Source of the DNA: Nissolia schottii
Taxonomy: Eukaryota > Streptophyta > Magnoliopsida > Fabales > Fabaceae
Assembly: GCA_003254905.1 (NCBI GenBank)
Contig: QANU01047353.1
Location: 576,510 to 640,509, forward strand
DNA length: 64,000 nt
Direction: 5' to 3'
Numbering within the stretch: position 1 is the stretch's first letter; each line of letters opens with the position of its first letter. This document shows positions 35,907 to 47,405 of this stretch, piece after piece. Below the pieces are notes generated by a model. That model was not told the DNA's origin. It saw only the letters and a program-made list of their open reading frames with translations, and did no database searches. Both the position numbers and the translations under genes were made by a program.

Positions 35907-37060
35907 TCATGAATCATGATTGTTATATATATTATGTATTGCATTTGCATGTCATGGTTGCGAATTGTCCCATGTCGTCGTAAGGTTTGTCATTCACTGA
36001 GCGATGACTCGTCACATATCAACCTTTTTCAGATACCATTGACGAAGACATGTCGCTCGTTCAGTAGATCTCAGCAATTTGGACTCTTGGTGGGCTCCAT
36101 GTTGTCATGAAGTATTCTTCAGTTATTTAGTCTTTAGGATAGTTTACATTCATGTCAGTCCTTAGAGCGCGCTACTGGACGACAAGCAGAGTGTAATGTA
36201 TTTTGAATTATATACATTTCGTATCTTGTAAAGGATCTTTTATTCATATTATATTGTGAAGTTTAGATTTTATTTAAAAGTATTTCCTCTTTATTTAAAA
36301 GTTGAGCGTTTTTCATGATTAGCACGTTAAGAGGCTTTCGTAAGGGAACTAGCCCATTGCGTGCCGGTAACGATTTATGGGGTTGTTACAACCCATGTTC
36401 TCCTCCATTAAATTTACACAATACAACCCTGAGCAATGAGCTCTGATACCACTTGTTAGGCTCAAGGGTTCGACTCACACTGTAAATTCAAATGACGTGG
36501 CGGTGTGACAATGAGTACCAAATAAATCTGATAGAAATAAATCTACTAGTAAAGACATCGCAACAAAAATTAATCTAACAAAGCAATCAGAAAAGAGGAC
36601 ACTGAATTTTAATGTAGAAAACCCCCAAATACCGGAGGAAAAACCACGGGGCACTCTTCGAAAAACATTCCACTATATTCAAGGATAATTACAATATATC
36701 CTTTCCACATTATCAAACCTAGGAGGTAAATATAGTGTTTCCTAGTGAGATCTCTCCTATTTTAATACTATAATTTTCTGGTAATTATATCATCAAGGAG
36801 TAATAGAGATGATACCCAAAAATATACCCGCTATATATATTTTGCTTCGCTTACTCTCGAATGAACAAAATCATATCTTATTTATAGAGATGATTGTGAA
36901 ACCATTGCACACTGGTTGAAAATTTATGCCTTACCTATTACCGGCCTATGCTACTAGGCCTTGACAATTTGCTTCTGCTAACCAATTTTGAATGCCATGT
37001 TTATTGGTTTTTAGACCAACATGGCTCCTTGACTTTTGTATTCTATGGTTGGACCCCACA

Positions 37061-37785
37061 ATTCTCCCCCTCTAGCCGTTGGGGAAAATATTCTGAGAGC
37101 AGTTATTTGGAATCCATGTCAATCAACTCGACACAGAGTTGAAGCTTCTCACGCGTTACGACTTTTGTCATCATATAAGCAGGGTTTTTAGTCAGTGTGA
37201 ATCTTTTCCAACTTGAAATGTTGTTCTTCCATTGCTTGACTCAACCAATGATACTTGACATCAATCTGATTTGTACACGACTGGTATATCGCGTTCTTAC
37301 TTAAATCTAAAGTGCTTTGACTGTCACAATGGATAACAGATCTTTCATGCTTCATTCCTAATTGTTGAAGAAATCTTTTCAACCAAAGCATTTTTTTCTG
37401 CTTCGGTCATAGCAACATATTCTGCTTCAGTAGTGGATAAGGCAACACACTTTTGTAGCTTTGGCTGCCAAGATACAACTACCCCTACAAAAGTAAACAA
37501 GACCCCAGAGATAGATCTTCTACCATCGAGATCACCTACCATATCCACATCAATATAACCTTCCAGAGTTTGATATAATCCTCCAAAGTACAAACACATT
37601 CTCAAGCAATTTGATATAATCCTCCAAAGTACAAACATAGTCTCAAGCTACCCTTCATATATCTCAAGATCCACTTCATCGCTTCCCAATGGTATTTACT
37701 GAGATTGGAAAGAAACTTGCTAACAACTCCTACTACACGAGCGATATTCGATCTATTTAATGGCAAACCATGATGCATATTGTCT
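37061..37785 (-). mobile_element. Ty1/copia fossil, 3' part of pol (RNase H) on the minus strand
   Basis: Copia RNase H-type sequence is recognisable on the minus strand between 37188 and 37638 (GYIDVDMVGDLDGRRSISG, then LSTTEAEYVAM). The purine-rich tract lies next to the LTR that starts at 37060. It therefore shares that LTR with the minus-strand element at 30741-37060, suggesting neighbouring or recombined elements of one family. It is decayed. Confidence 0.75.
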
Positions 37786-39839
37786 TATAATAGAAGAGGG
37801 AGAGTTATCAACGAGAGGCTCTGAACAGTCTAGATGTTTCTCAATGGATGATAGTAGTGCAGGAAGAAATGGAAGTCTTGTATAGTAACCAAACATGGGA
37901 TCTTGTTGCACTTCCAAAAGATCGGAAAGCCATTGGAAACAAGTGGGTCTATAAGATCAAATGAGATGGCAAAGATCAAGTGGAATGATATCATGCAAGA
38001 CTGGTGGTGAAAGAATATGCTCAGAAAGAAGGCATTATTTCAACGAGATTTTTTCTTTGGTGGTTAGACTTACCACTATCAAAGTAATGTTAGCTATGTG
38101 TGTTGTGTATGATTTGTATCTTGAGCAGTTAGATGTACAAACCTTTTTTCTTCACGAAGAACTTGAAGAGGAGATATACATGCTCCAACCAGAAGGCTTT
38201 GAAGAACAAGGAAAAGAAAACTTGGTTTTTAGGTTAACCAAATCTCTGTACGGTTTAAAGCAGGCACCAAGGTGTTAGTACAAGAGATTTGATTCCTTCA
38301 TAATTCTCCTTAGATATAATAGGCTAAGTCCAAACCATTATATGTACTACAAGAGGTTTGATGATAATGATTTCATCATATTGTTGTTGTATGTGGATGA
38401 CATGTTGTTGGTAGGCCCCAACAAAGATCAAATTCAAGAATTGAAGGCACAATTGGCTAGGGAGTTTGATATGAAAGACTTGGAACTAGCAAACAAGATT
38501 TTGGGAATGCAAATTCACTGAGACAAAAGAGACACGAAGATCTGGCTTTCTCAAAAGAATTACTTGAGTAAGTTCTTGCGATGCTTCAACTTGAAAAATT
38601 GTAAGCCAGTGTCTATCTCATTTCTTGGGAATTATAAATTATCCTTAGGAATGTGTCCTAGCACTAAAGCAAAGGTGATGGAAATGTATCGAGTACCATA
38701 TGCATCAGTGGTGGGAAGCCATGCCACGATTTGTACAAGGCTAGATATTGCTCAAGCAGTGGCAGTGGTTAATCGATTTATGGCGAATCCAGGAAAAGAG
38801 CATTGGAATGCTGTCAAGAGGATCCTTAGATACATTTAAGGAATCTCGGGTGTTGTATTATGTTTTGGAGGACTGGCGTTTGTTGTCAGAGGATATGTTG
38901 ATTTTGATTTTGCAGGTGATCTTGATAAGAGGAAATCTACTACAAGCTATGTGTTCACACTTGCAGGTGGAACCGTGAGCTAATTATCCAAGTTATAGAC
39001 TGTTGTAGCTTTCTCTACCACAGAAGCTGAATATATGGCAACTACACAGGCTTGTAAGAAAGCTATTTGGATGCAAAGGTTAATGACAGAACTCAGGCAC
39101 AAACAACAAAAGGTCAATGTGTATTGTGACAATTAGAATGCCTTGCTCATTGCAAGGAATTCAGCCTTTCATTCCAAGACAAAACACATAGGAGTTCAAT
39201 ATCATTTTGTTCAAGAAGTAGTATAGGAAGGGAATGTGGATATGCAAAAGATTCACATGACAAATAACCTAACGGATGTCATGACTAAGCCAATCAACAC
39301 TGACAAGTTCAAATGGTGTAAATCCTCGTACGTCCTATCAGAGACGTAGGCATCACAAAATTGGAAAGACGAGAAAGGTTTTGAAAGCTCACCAAAGTGA
39401 CTTTAAGTGGGAGATTGTGAATAGTAAAGCTAGTTTTGTGGAAGTCAAAAGTTGGTGTAGGCGTGTAGCAGGTGGAGAAAATAATGTAGCAGGTGAAGAA
39501 AATTGGAAGTCAAAAGTTAGTGTAGCAGGTGGAGAAAATATTGTAACAGGTGAAGAAAAATATGGAGAGTGGTTGAAAATATGTTTGGTGGCAGGTGGAG
39601 AAATTTATCTCCCTTTGTCCTTCCTCAAGATTGCCCTTAATCTTCAATTTTCACAGGGAAAAATTATTCCCACTGAACTTCTCAATCTCATATTTTGCTG
39701 CCATGATATTTTTCAAGAACTATTTCAGTACTGAGTCAGCTCTCACTTTTTCACCGTGAATAGTATCATATATGTGAGCAGTACCGTATATAGAACAAAT
39801 CCTATATACGTTAACAATACTACAAAAATATACAACCAC
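37786..39839 (+). mobile_element. Ty1/copia fossil of a second family: RT, RNase H, 3' LTR
   Basis: Reverse transcriptase landmarks on the plus strand include SLYGLKQAP (about 38250), YVDDMLLVGPN (about 38392) and, further on, an RNase H TTEAEYMATT (about 39020). A purine tract AAGTGGGAGAT (about 39405-39415) precedes an LTR starting TGTGAATAGTAAAGC at 39416, which runs to about 39839, where a single N and different DNA follow. The 5' part is missing. The LTR contains repeats of 'gtagcaggtggagaaaat'. The element is broken in several places. Confidence 0.75.
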
Positions 39840-39840
39840 N

Positions 39841-40775
39841 TGGCAGCTCGTACTCATGACCACGAGGCCGGACCCTCCGGGAGCACACTCGAACCCTCAC
39901 GGAGTCCCCCCAGTCCGTTAAGGTCACCGAGCCCTCTTACCCCCGTGCAAGAGGAATCCGAAGAGGAGGAGTCCGAGAAAGATCCCATGGAGGAAGACCC
40001 GGAGGAGGAAGATCCAGAGGAAGCCATCCAGGAGCAAGAAGACGCTGACACAGATTCTACCAGCGGTCAGGAGCCAGGGAGCAGTAGGAAGGAGATCTGT
40101 CCATCTTGCGGTCGTAGGCATGTAGATATGGACACAATGGAGTAGCTTCCATCCGTCCTTAACCCTAGCCGTACTTGTAATCTTTAGGAGTTACTGTTTG
40201 TTCTTGTACATGTATTATACTGATATGTAAATTATGGAATGTAATGAGAATGAAATGGGACCATTGTTTGTTATCTTGGCATATATTAGTTATATCTTTA
40301 TTTATAGTTAAGCATGCTCTATTCCCTCTCGCAATGTATGCTCTAACGCGATAAGGCTCCTAATTTGCGCTATGTAACGTACAAAGAAAGTTTCAATTTG
40401 GTCCATATTTTGGGTAATAATATTTTCCTGAGGTATAAACGGGACTAAGTATTATCCCCACCAAAATAGATAACAACTTAGCCAGCAAGTTTACGACTTA
40501 AGCGTGGGCTAGCTAGCTAGGGTGTTACATTAAGAAATAATTGATGTTAATCTAAGATATTTGTGATCTTTTCTCCCGTGGCCGTATCTTCTACAGATAC
40601 TTTAGACGCGCGGTTGTGTTCAAACGACAAAAACGATTTATTCTAGTGTCTGCAGAATTTTACAAAATTGAGCAGAATTTCTTCCACAGTCATTTTGACC
40701 TAAAAGCTTGTGTGAGGGTTTGTTCCCCTATTTAATTTATGAAATCTTTACTAAGGGAAAAAATGGGATGTTACA
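39841..40775 (+). mobile_element. probable Ty3/gypsy fragment: acidic ORF end plus LTR-like tail
   Basis: An open stretch (about 39841-40145) encodes a Pro/Ser- then Glu/Asp-rich tail (EEESEKDPMEEDPEEED) ending in a CPSCGRRHVDM segment. It is GC-rich and unlike the AT-rich surroundings. The following 600 bases end with GGGATGTTACA at about 40775, resembling a gypsy LTR end; a similar GGTGTTACA word occurs at about 40520. A single N at 39840 marks a join, so the link to the preceding copia fossil is uncertain. Family assignment is tentative. Confidence 0.4.
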
Positions 40776-41860
40776 CCACCCACTTGTAAGTGTTGATACA
40801 AGATAGAAAATTCACAAATATTAATTGATTGTGGAAAGTATTTAAAAACTTGAAGAGCATGGCCAATCGTTTTGGATTTTTCATGTCTAACTTGAGTTAT
40901 TGGACTTTTGGTTTTTCATTTTTTAATTTGTTGGGAAGGAGGACGAAGAAGAGGGATCGGGCGTAGTTGTAATTTAACTATGTATGACTGGAATCTCTTT
41001 TTTGGTGCTAAACTCTAACTTCCATTAGACTTTAATGTCTTCTTTTCAATTCTTATTTAGTGTAGCTCTGGTAAAGGTACTTTACATTGCTACATTACGT
41101 TTTGCTAGCCGTTTTTGCAAGCAAAGATCAACCAGTGAATCTTACATGACCAATTCTGTACAATTGTTATTTTTTTTTTTACATAAGGTCTCGAACCTGA
41201 GACTTGTTTATCACTCGGACCAACCCTCGTTTGTCTCTGCACAATTGTTATTGACATGCATTATGTATTGCGATTTTAAACCTAAGCAGATTATTCCAGG
41301 ATTAGTTGTCTAACATTTATTAGCTATTGATTATTTTCAATGGACTTCGAAAAATTTATCCTAAAAACTAGGCACCAAGTGTTTGACAATTTACTTGGGT
41401 ACTTAAAGGTTTGCTTTCACAATTTCTCGAATAACAACAACATAAATTGATCTTTTTTTTATTTAGTTTAAAGAGATCTAATTCAAATGATGTGTCTTTG
41501 ATTTTTGACAAATATTGTAATTTATTTTCTATTCTTTCAATTAAAATTTGCCAATCATCACGTTATTTTGTCATTAATTCCTAATAACACCTTTCGTTCA
41601 ACCAAGGATTCTTGATTGCAACATGTTCGAGGGGTGACAATTGGAAACAATTAATCTTTTTATGGTTGCTAAAATAGTAATTAATAGATTAAACGAAATT
41701 AGAGATTTGCGCTCCCATACACTTCTAACGGAATGAAAAAAATGATGATTCATCCTTATAGATATTGATGATGGATACACAAATCCTTTTACAGAACAGG
41801 AACATTTCAGAAGAAGACAAACTACTGACCCAAAAACCAAAAAAAAAAAAAAAAACATTA
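40776..41860. other. AT-rich stretch, nothing recognised
   Basis: Poly-T tracts near 41170 and 41455, and no credible gene on either strand. It belongs to the DNA now lying between the two halves of OPT copy 2. Confidence 0.5.
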
Positions 41861-41867
41861 CAAACTT

Positions 41868-42190
41868 GTTATGGACTGGGTCTCGAAGGCCCATTCCACG
41901 GAAGGACCACGATCGGTCCACGCAGCTCACTTGTCTGCAAACTAATCAACTGTCCTCATGCCCCGTAATGGGCGCCCCAGCGGACATCACGGCACGAACC
42001 ACGGAATCTGAATAGGTAAGTATCCGCGGAATTGAGGTAATCACAGATACCCTCCCAGGTATATAAACAGGGCCAGCCAGCCAGTTAACCTCTGAGACTC
42101 TAACTCCCATATTTGAATCAACATCTCGAATCTCTTCTGACTTTGGCATCGGAGTCCTTGCAGGTACCCGCCCCAGCCGAATCATCCACG
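41868..42190. repeat. LTR-like fragment (gypsy U3-R-U5 style)
   Basis: GC-rich DNA with a TATA-like box near 42058 (gtatataaacagg), followed by the U5-type words CTTCTGACTTTGGCATCGGAG and CCTTGCAGGTACCCGCCCC that are usual in plant gypsy LTRs. No internal region is attached and no target duplication could be fixed. It abuts the DUF547 gene fragment. Confidence 0.45.
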
Positions 42191-42237
42191 GAGCTCCAGG
42201 GTCCGAAGCGTACCCATCCGGTACAAAACTGTTTATT

Positions 42238-42968
42238 TTACATGGGTATAAGATAGCGGAATTCAGATTCGTAAGGTTGGATTTCCACCATTTTAGACAC
42301 GGGGTACTTTGCTTCTCTTATTAGGCACTCCATCATGGCTCTTTTCACCGACCCTGAGCGTGGCAATTGGCTGTATATCCATTCTAACAATGATTCCATC
42401 TCATCTGCGAAATTGTGCATGTGCCACTGCAAAAGCTTAGGCACAATCATCTTCCTCTTGCTTGTGATATCCACTGAAGCTTCCAAGTACTCCACTTTGG
42501 CCCTCCCCAACTCGTTCACCACTTCACCTGAGGTGTACACCCTTAGTTGCAACAGAAACATATTCTTTCCATCAGTTACCCTGTTTCATCGAATTCGTTT
42601 CATTGATGGTATTAATTTAATAAAAATGCTACATATACACTCAATTTTATACACTCATACATACACCATTAATAATGCACAAACTTTATTCTAAGTGCAC
42701 AAACATTATAAACTTATAGATGATATTCTCAATTATACTTAATTAAGTACACAGACATTAAAACACAAACTTTATGTGTATAAGTATAGGGTGCATGTAT
42801 GGCGTATATTTTTTTGTGTACGTGTAGTAGGACTCTTAATTTAAAGAATGATGTATTTACTGCTGGTGATGACCAAGTGCCTCTGCAAAGAGCAAAAGTG
42901 ACATTGGGCTCTGGATACCCCAGACCATAAGCATGCCACAATAACTCTTCCTTCTCATCCATAGGCCC
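42238..42968 (-). pseudogene. DUF547 protein gene fragment (C-terminal two exons)
   Basis: Two minus-strand blocks encode the C-terminus of a plant DUF547 / MIP1-type leucine-zipper protein: about 42968-42861 (EELLWHAYGLGYPEPNVTF, then ALCRGTWSSPA, donor gtaaat) and 42546-42238 (LRVYTSGEVVNELGRAKVEY ... PYESEFRYLIPM, stop). The second block should be preceded by an AG acceptor; the sequence there reads gttgcAA just before CTAAGGGTG, so the expected acceptor is lost. No upstream DUF547 exons are seen; within about 250 bases OPT copy 2 sequence begins. It is a displaced, non-functional piece caught in the rearranged region. Confidence 0.8.
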
Positions 42969-43225
42969 CTATTATTTGCACATAGTGATGATGAGGACCA
43001 TTTTTGACACACGGGAAATCGTATATTTTTAGTTACAGATTTCAGTTATTAAAGTGGTGAATCCATNCAATTCTATGCGTTAGCCAAAGATATTCATTTC
43101 TTCTCCTCTCATAAGCAATTCCCAAACACACAAAATTGGTAGTATTATTTCCGATTTCTAATACAAATCCATATCCATACTATTGAACATTTGAAAGATA
43201 AAATCCATACGATTACGATGAAGCC

Positions 43226-44956
43226 CAAACCTGAACCAAGCTGTTGTGCTACAATTGAAGTAGGGAAGATCCAGCAGACCCAGGAGAGTGATGTTAGCAT
43301 TGGGAACAAGTAGCCTGGGAAAACATAGTAAGCAAAACTGCACATGAATACTATGAGGAAGAACCGGTCACGACTTAACCCATCCTTTGGCCTCTCTTCT
43401 TTCTCGTGTAGCGCCCTGAAATTCATCATGTTGTGCATAAACTAAACTGAGGAATTCATTTTTGTATTGCAATTACCGGTATATGATGGAATAAATTCTC
43501 ACTACCATTTGCATGAACAGGTAGTATTAATTGAATTCTTATTAATAGAGTTCGAATGCTAATATTTTCAACTAAATAATAAAGATTAATATATATATAT
43601 ATATGAGGTTAAAGTTTATCATAATCCACTTAATTTAAGACAAGTTATTAAAAAATATTAAAATTCTCTTGATGGTAGTTTTTTTTACTCTCATCCACAA
43701 AACTTAAAGTTGACATCCTGTTTAAAAGAAATAAATGTTTACATCGACTAAGCTTAAAAAAAATTGAGAAATTTATTGTAACATGGAATCAGCCGTTTTG
43801 AAGCCATGTAATCGCTTAATTCTAGTAGTACATTGGTGATGGGGCTACTTTGAAATTAAAATCCCTAAGCTGGTGAGTGGTGACATTATTAAGCTATAAT
43901 CACATCAACAAACAACAACCACTCAGCATAGGAGTGCCACGTGGCATTGCTAATCTCATGAGTATAAAAGTAGACTAAGCGGGTACGGAATATTCAGCGA
44001 TTGACTACAAAACAAGAAGGGAAGAACAAATAAATTCCATCGAAACAAACCAAATCTACACACGTCAGCCTTTTTGCCTTTCACATATGTCAATAAACCT
44101 TGAAATAAAATAAAATAATAATACATTCAAGCCTTGTAAAAAAAATTTATTATTTTTTAATCAAGTTTTTTTTTAAAGCTACGTCAACGCTTGTTGTGCA
44201 AGTATCTTTCGTACCTGAAAAGCGAGACCTGGACGAGGTTCTGCGGCCACCACATTGCGGCGGGCTCCACCAGATACCGCCGGAAAATCCCCGCCCAACC
44301 GAATCCCAGCACCTGCGTCGTCATGACCACCATCATCGCCACCGCCACCGTCACCTCCTTCCGATAAAACACCCTCGCCGCACTCACCATATGGATCGCG
44401 TACACGCTCGCTGCTCCGGAGCTCGCGAAGATGGTGATCAGCACGTGCTCCTTCACGTTGAACCTCCCAGGGTTCATCGTGAATTCGAACCTCGTCCCCT
44501 TCCAGAACCTTCGATCTGGAAGCGTCGCCGCCAACAGGTGCCCCACCGGAACCACCGCGATCTGCGCCGAGATCGCCGTCACCGTCAGCGGCTCCCGCCG
44601 GTAACCGAAGAACTGGTTCAGGAACGAGAGGAGCACGCACGCTAGGGTTCCGAGGATCCATGTCCGGAAGGTGAAGACCGGAAGGGAGGGATCGTCGTTG
44701 ACCGGAACCGTCAGCGAAACCTGCTCGATCGGCGAATTTTCGTTTTCGTCCTCCGGCGAATTTTCCGGCGAGGTGGAATTAGCGCCTGAATTACCGGATG
44801 CGCGGTTGTTGCTGCGTTTTTTAACTGAAAAGAAGAAGAAAATTGAATGATTTAGTGCTGTTTGGAAGGAGGGAAAATAAGCGAGAAAGACGGAGAAAGT
44901 TTTGAAGGTAGCTGCATACTTAGAGGTGCGTCGATTTCGTGTTCATCACCAGCCAT
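43226..44956 (-). pseudogene. OPT7: 5' half of OPT7-like copy 2 (exons 1, 2 and the start of exon 3)
   Basis: Exon 1 44956-44920 ([12 protein letters not shown]), exon 2 44824-44215 (610 nt, in frame) and the first 190 nt of exon 3 from 43415 to about 43226. Exon 2 encodes a Ser/Asn/Glu-rich cytosolic N-terminus, [11 protein letters not shown], the first membrane spans and [11 protein letters not shown], ending [14 protein letters not shown]. Exon 3 starts [15 protein letters not shown] and stops matching after [11 protein letters not shown], where unrelated DNA begins. In copy 1 exon 3 is 570 nt, so about 380 nt are missing. Exons 4-6 lie at 24392-28211 in the same orientation. The promoter and start look intact, so a truncated transcript is possible. 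The N-terminal linker differs from copy 1, implying some age since duplication. Confidence 0.88.
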
Positions 44957-47040
44957 TTTTTATTTACTATGTGTCTATGTGAAACTGAAGCTCCTTTATG
45001 TTAAAGGTTGGAATTTTGTTTTCTTTCTTTTTCATAAACCATATTGTGGACATTTGTGATTCATATAATAATATTAGTCATTTAATCTATTTTTTTATGA
45101 TAAAACTTAGGTTGAAGAGAAGGTCTGTCGAGGTCTCTTTGCTCATCGGTCATTAGTCATCACACGCACTTATATAGAGGTATTTATAAATTTTTCTCTA
45201 TGTTCTATAATATTAGTCTATTTTTTTTTTATTTAGGGTCGCTCATGTTATAATATATTTAGAAATAATTATGTTCACATACATTAAATTGTGAATAAAC
45301 TTAAAATATAAAATAGACTGATATTATAAAAGAGATGTAGTACTCATGAACAAAGAAAATAAAAAATCAAACTCAAAGTTATGATAATATATGAATAAAA
45401 GATTGATTAAGTGAGTCAATTCTACTAAAAATTACTCATTTTGTTTCATAATATCGGTCACTTTAGTCAATTTTATTTTAATTATGTGTTATTCTCACTT
45501 TTTAAAGCAAAATTTATTGTTATATATGTTTATAATTGTACCCTTAATTTATTAGTCTTAAAAATAGTAACTTATCAATATTGTCTATATTTCTCTCTTC
45601 ACTATAAAATATTTTAACCAAATTAATTAAAAGTATTTTAGTAAAATTACTCTTTAAATAATTATTATTTTTATATTTCTTAATATTAGCTAAAGTAACA
45701 CTTAAAATGAACCTAGGGAATATATTCATAAATTAGTATATTTAGTCAATTAATTGACTAGATCTATTAAATTAAAAATATATCAAATTTATAACATTAT
45801 AAATATCGTAGAAGTGGTGTTTAATTTAAACCATGATTATTGAATCTCAAGTTATTAATTTAAATTTGAGTTAGTTTATTACGAATGTAAAATCATTTAA
45901 ATCAATCAACCACGGCTAATATTACTAATATTGTTAAAGAAGTAAAAAAATAATAAATTAATTATGCAATGTCATTGAAAATAGATAATTTTAATATTAT
46001 TTTAATACAAAATTATAATATATGTTTTGTTAATGGGTATTTGTTTAAGAAAATCCTAATCGGTATTTGCATGTTTGTCATATAAGAGATGAGCTATAGA
46101 ACACAAAAGTCATCGGTAACTGAACTGTCTTCTTTTGGTGTTGTTTTCAACCGGTGTAAAAGTTTGACTACTTTCTAGGTGTATTCTTTGTCTTTTTCTT
46201 CTCTTGGTTGGATTTGAATCTTGATCAAGAACTAAGGCAAATTCATTTGAGCACTGTTTTTGTTTTGAATTTTCATGCTCAGCGTTCAAAAATAGAAAAG
46301 TCATAAGAAAAATATGTTGCTTCATATATATATATATATATGTGTGTGTGTGCGCGCGCACGTATGTGATTATATTAAAAGTGAAAATAATAATATGTAA
46401 AATTATTAAAAAAAATTGTGTTAAAAAAATCAATATTACATAAATATCTAATAAAAAATAGTGATTATCTATACATTATATAAAAAGATTCAGGAAAAAA
46501 ACTATTTTTGGTGTCCAACTTTACATGTCATTTTTCATCTTTAATTATATTTAATATTAAAATAATTTATTGGATAATAAGGTAAACTCATGTTACCTAC
46601 TCAATTTCTTAACTTCTCCTACTAACTTCTATTCACATCTCTCTTTTATCATTCATTGGTTCTAGCTACACTTCTTACCTTTGAACTCTTTTTCATTCTC
46701 ATCTTCATTAAATTTGTTTCATTTGTAAATATTTTCTTCTCATTTCTCATCCTTAAAAAAAAGAGTCGTGATTATTGCACATCAAGTTATTGTACACCTA
46801 GTGCATACCTGAGGCAATAACTACCCACAGTGTCTCGATCACAGTGGAACCGTTTTTCTCACCTTTCACATTTTCGCTCTCCCACAACTTTTCTCCTTCA
46901 AGGGCTCTTGCGTCCTAATTATTTCTTCATGCGTTCCTCTGTTTATCTTTCGTTTTATCTATTTTTATGTGCAAAATTTATCAAATACTTTCTTCTGTTG
47001 TGTGTGTGTCTATATATATATATATATAACGGTTATGTCA
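44957..47040. other. AT-rich spacer, no gene recognised
   Basis: The promoter side of OPT copy 2 followed by strongly AT-rich DNA. Short TA runs occur at about 46323-46341 and 47013-47030, with a (TG)n(CG)n stretch beside the first. A CT-rich block is at 46600-46760. Open frames here are short and unlike known proteins. Confidence 0.5.
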
Positions 47041-47193
47041 TATTGTTTAATAAGGTTATGTCTGAGTTTACGAAAAAGGTTGTGTCTGATTATAATAAAA
47101 GATTGTGTCTGTTTATTTAAACTGGTTATGTCCTAAATAACAAAAATGTTAGGTCTTTTACTTTAGTAAGGTTGTGTTTGTTTTCACCAAAAG

Positions 47194-47231
<38 letters not shown>

Positions 47232-47405
47232 GTTAGATTGTTTACAAAAAGGTTGTGTCTGTTTATTTAAACTGGTTGTCTCAAACAACAAAAAGGTTAG
47301 GTCTTTTACTTTGTTGTTGTGTCTGTTTTCACCAAAGGTTTGTGTCTGAGTTTAATAACAGGTTATGTCTCGTTATCTATCATGGTTATGTCTGTGTTTT
47401 TTACA
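47041..47405 (+). repeat. degenerate minisatellite based on GGTT(G/A)TGTCTG
   Basis: About a dozen spaced units of GGTTATGTCTG or GGTTGTGTCTG, each followed by a T/A-rich spacer, at irregular 24-30 base intervals. A longer block (toward TTTATTTAAACTGGTT, then AACAAAAAGGTTAGGTC) appears twice, at about 47109-47165 and 47259-47310, separated by a (TA)n run at 47195-47225. No protein is implied. Confidence 0.65.

Larger units (their letters stand above)
32339..36390. mobile_element. solo LTR (gypsy-type), about 1.77 kb when later insertions are discounted
   Basis: It starts TGTCACAACCC, ends GGGTTGTTACA, and is flanked by the 5-bp duplication ACCCA (32334-32338 and 36391-36395). The empty site is visible: taking out the element and one ACCCA joins flanks that align with the related copia copy near 28490-28525. 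A TATA-like box lies at about 32496-32506 (ctatatatagag). There is no internal coding region, so it is a solo LTR. Two DNA elements later inserted into it (33180-33765 and 33812-35490) account for the rest of the 4,052-bp span. A segment at 33050-33180 shares about 110 bases of words with 29930-30025. Confidence 0.8.
30741..37060 (-). mobile_element. Ty1/copia fossil, minus strand, interrupted by a solo LTR
   Basis: On the minus strand the 5' LTR is 37060-36454 (607 bp, starts TGTGGGGTCC, ends CCTAACA), followed by a primer site (tggtatcagagc, about 36440-36451), a gag start, then internal fragments including an integrase C-terminal-like part near 31451-31750 (GYGDEKFGYRLWDLEKKKI). A partial 3' LTR is at about 30741-31055. 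The internal part is split by the element at 32339-36390. It is decayed, with much of pol absent. It is the same family as the plus-strand LTR at 29090-29776. Confidence 0.7.

Noticed and set aside
47013-47225. Microsatellite-flanked open frame 46830-47120
   Set aside because: Low-complexity Tyr/Ile content and no family resemblance.
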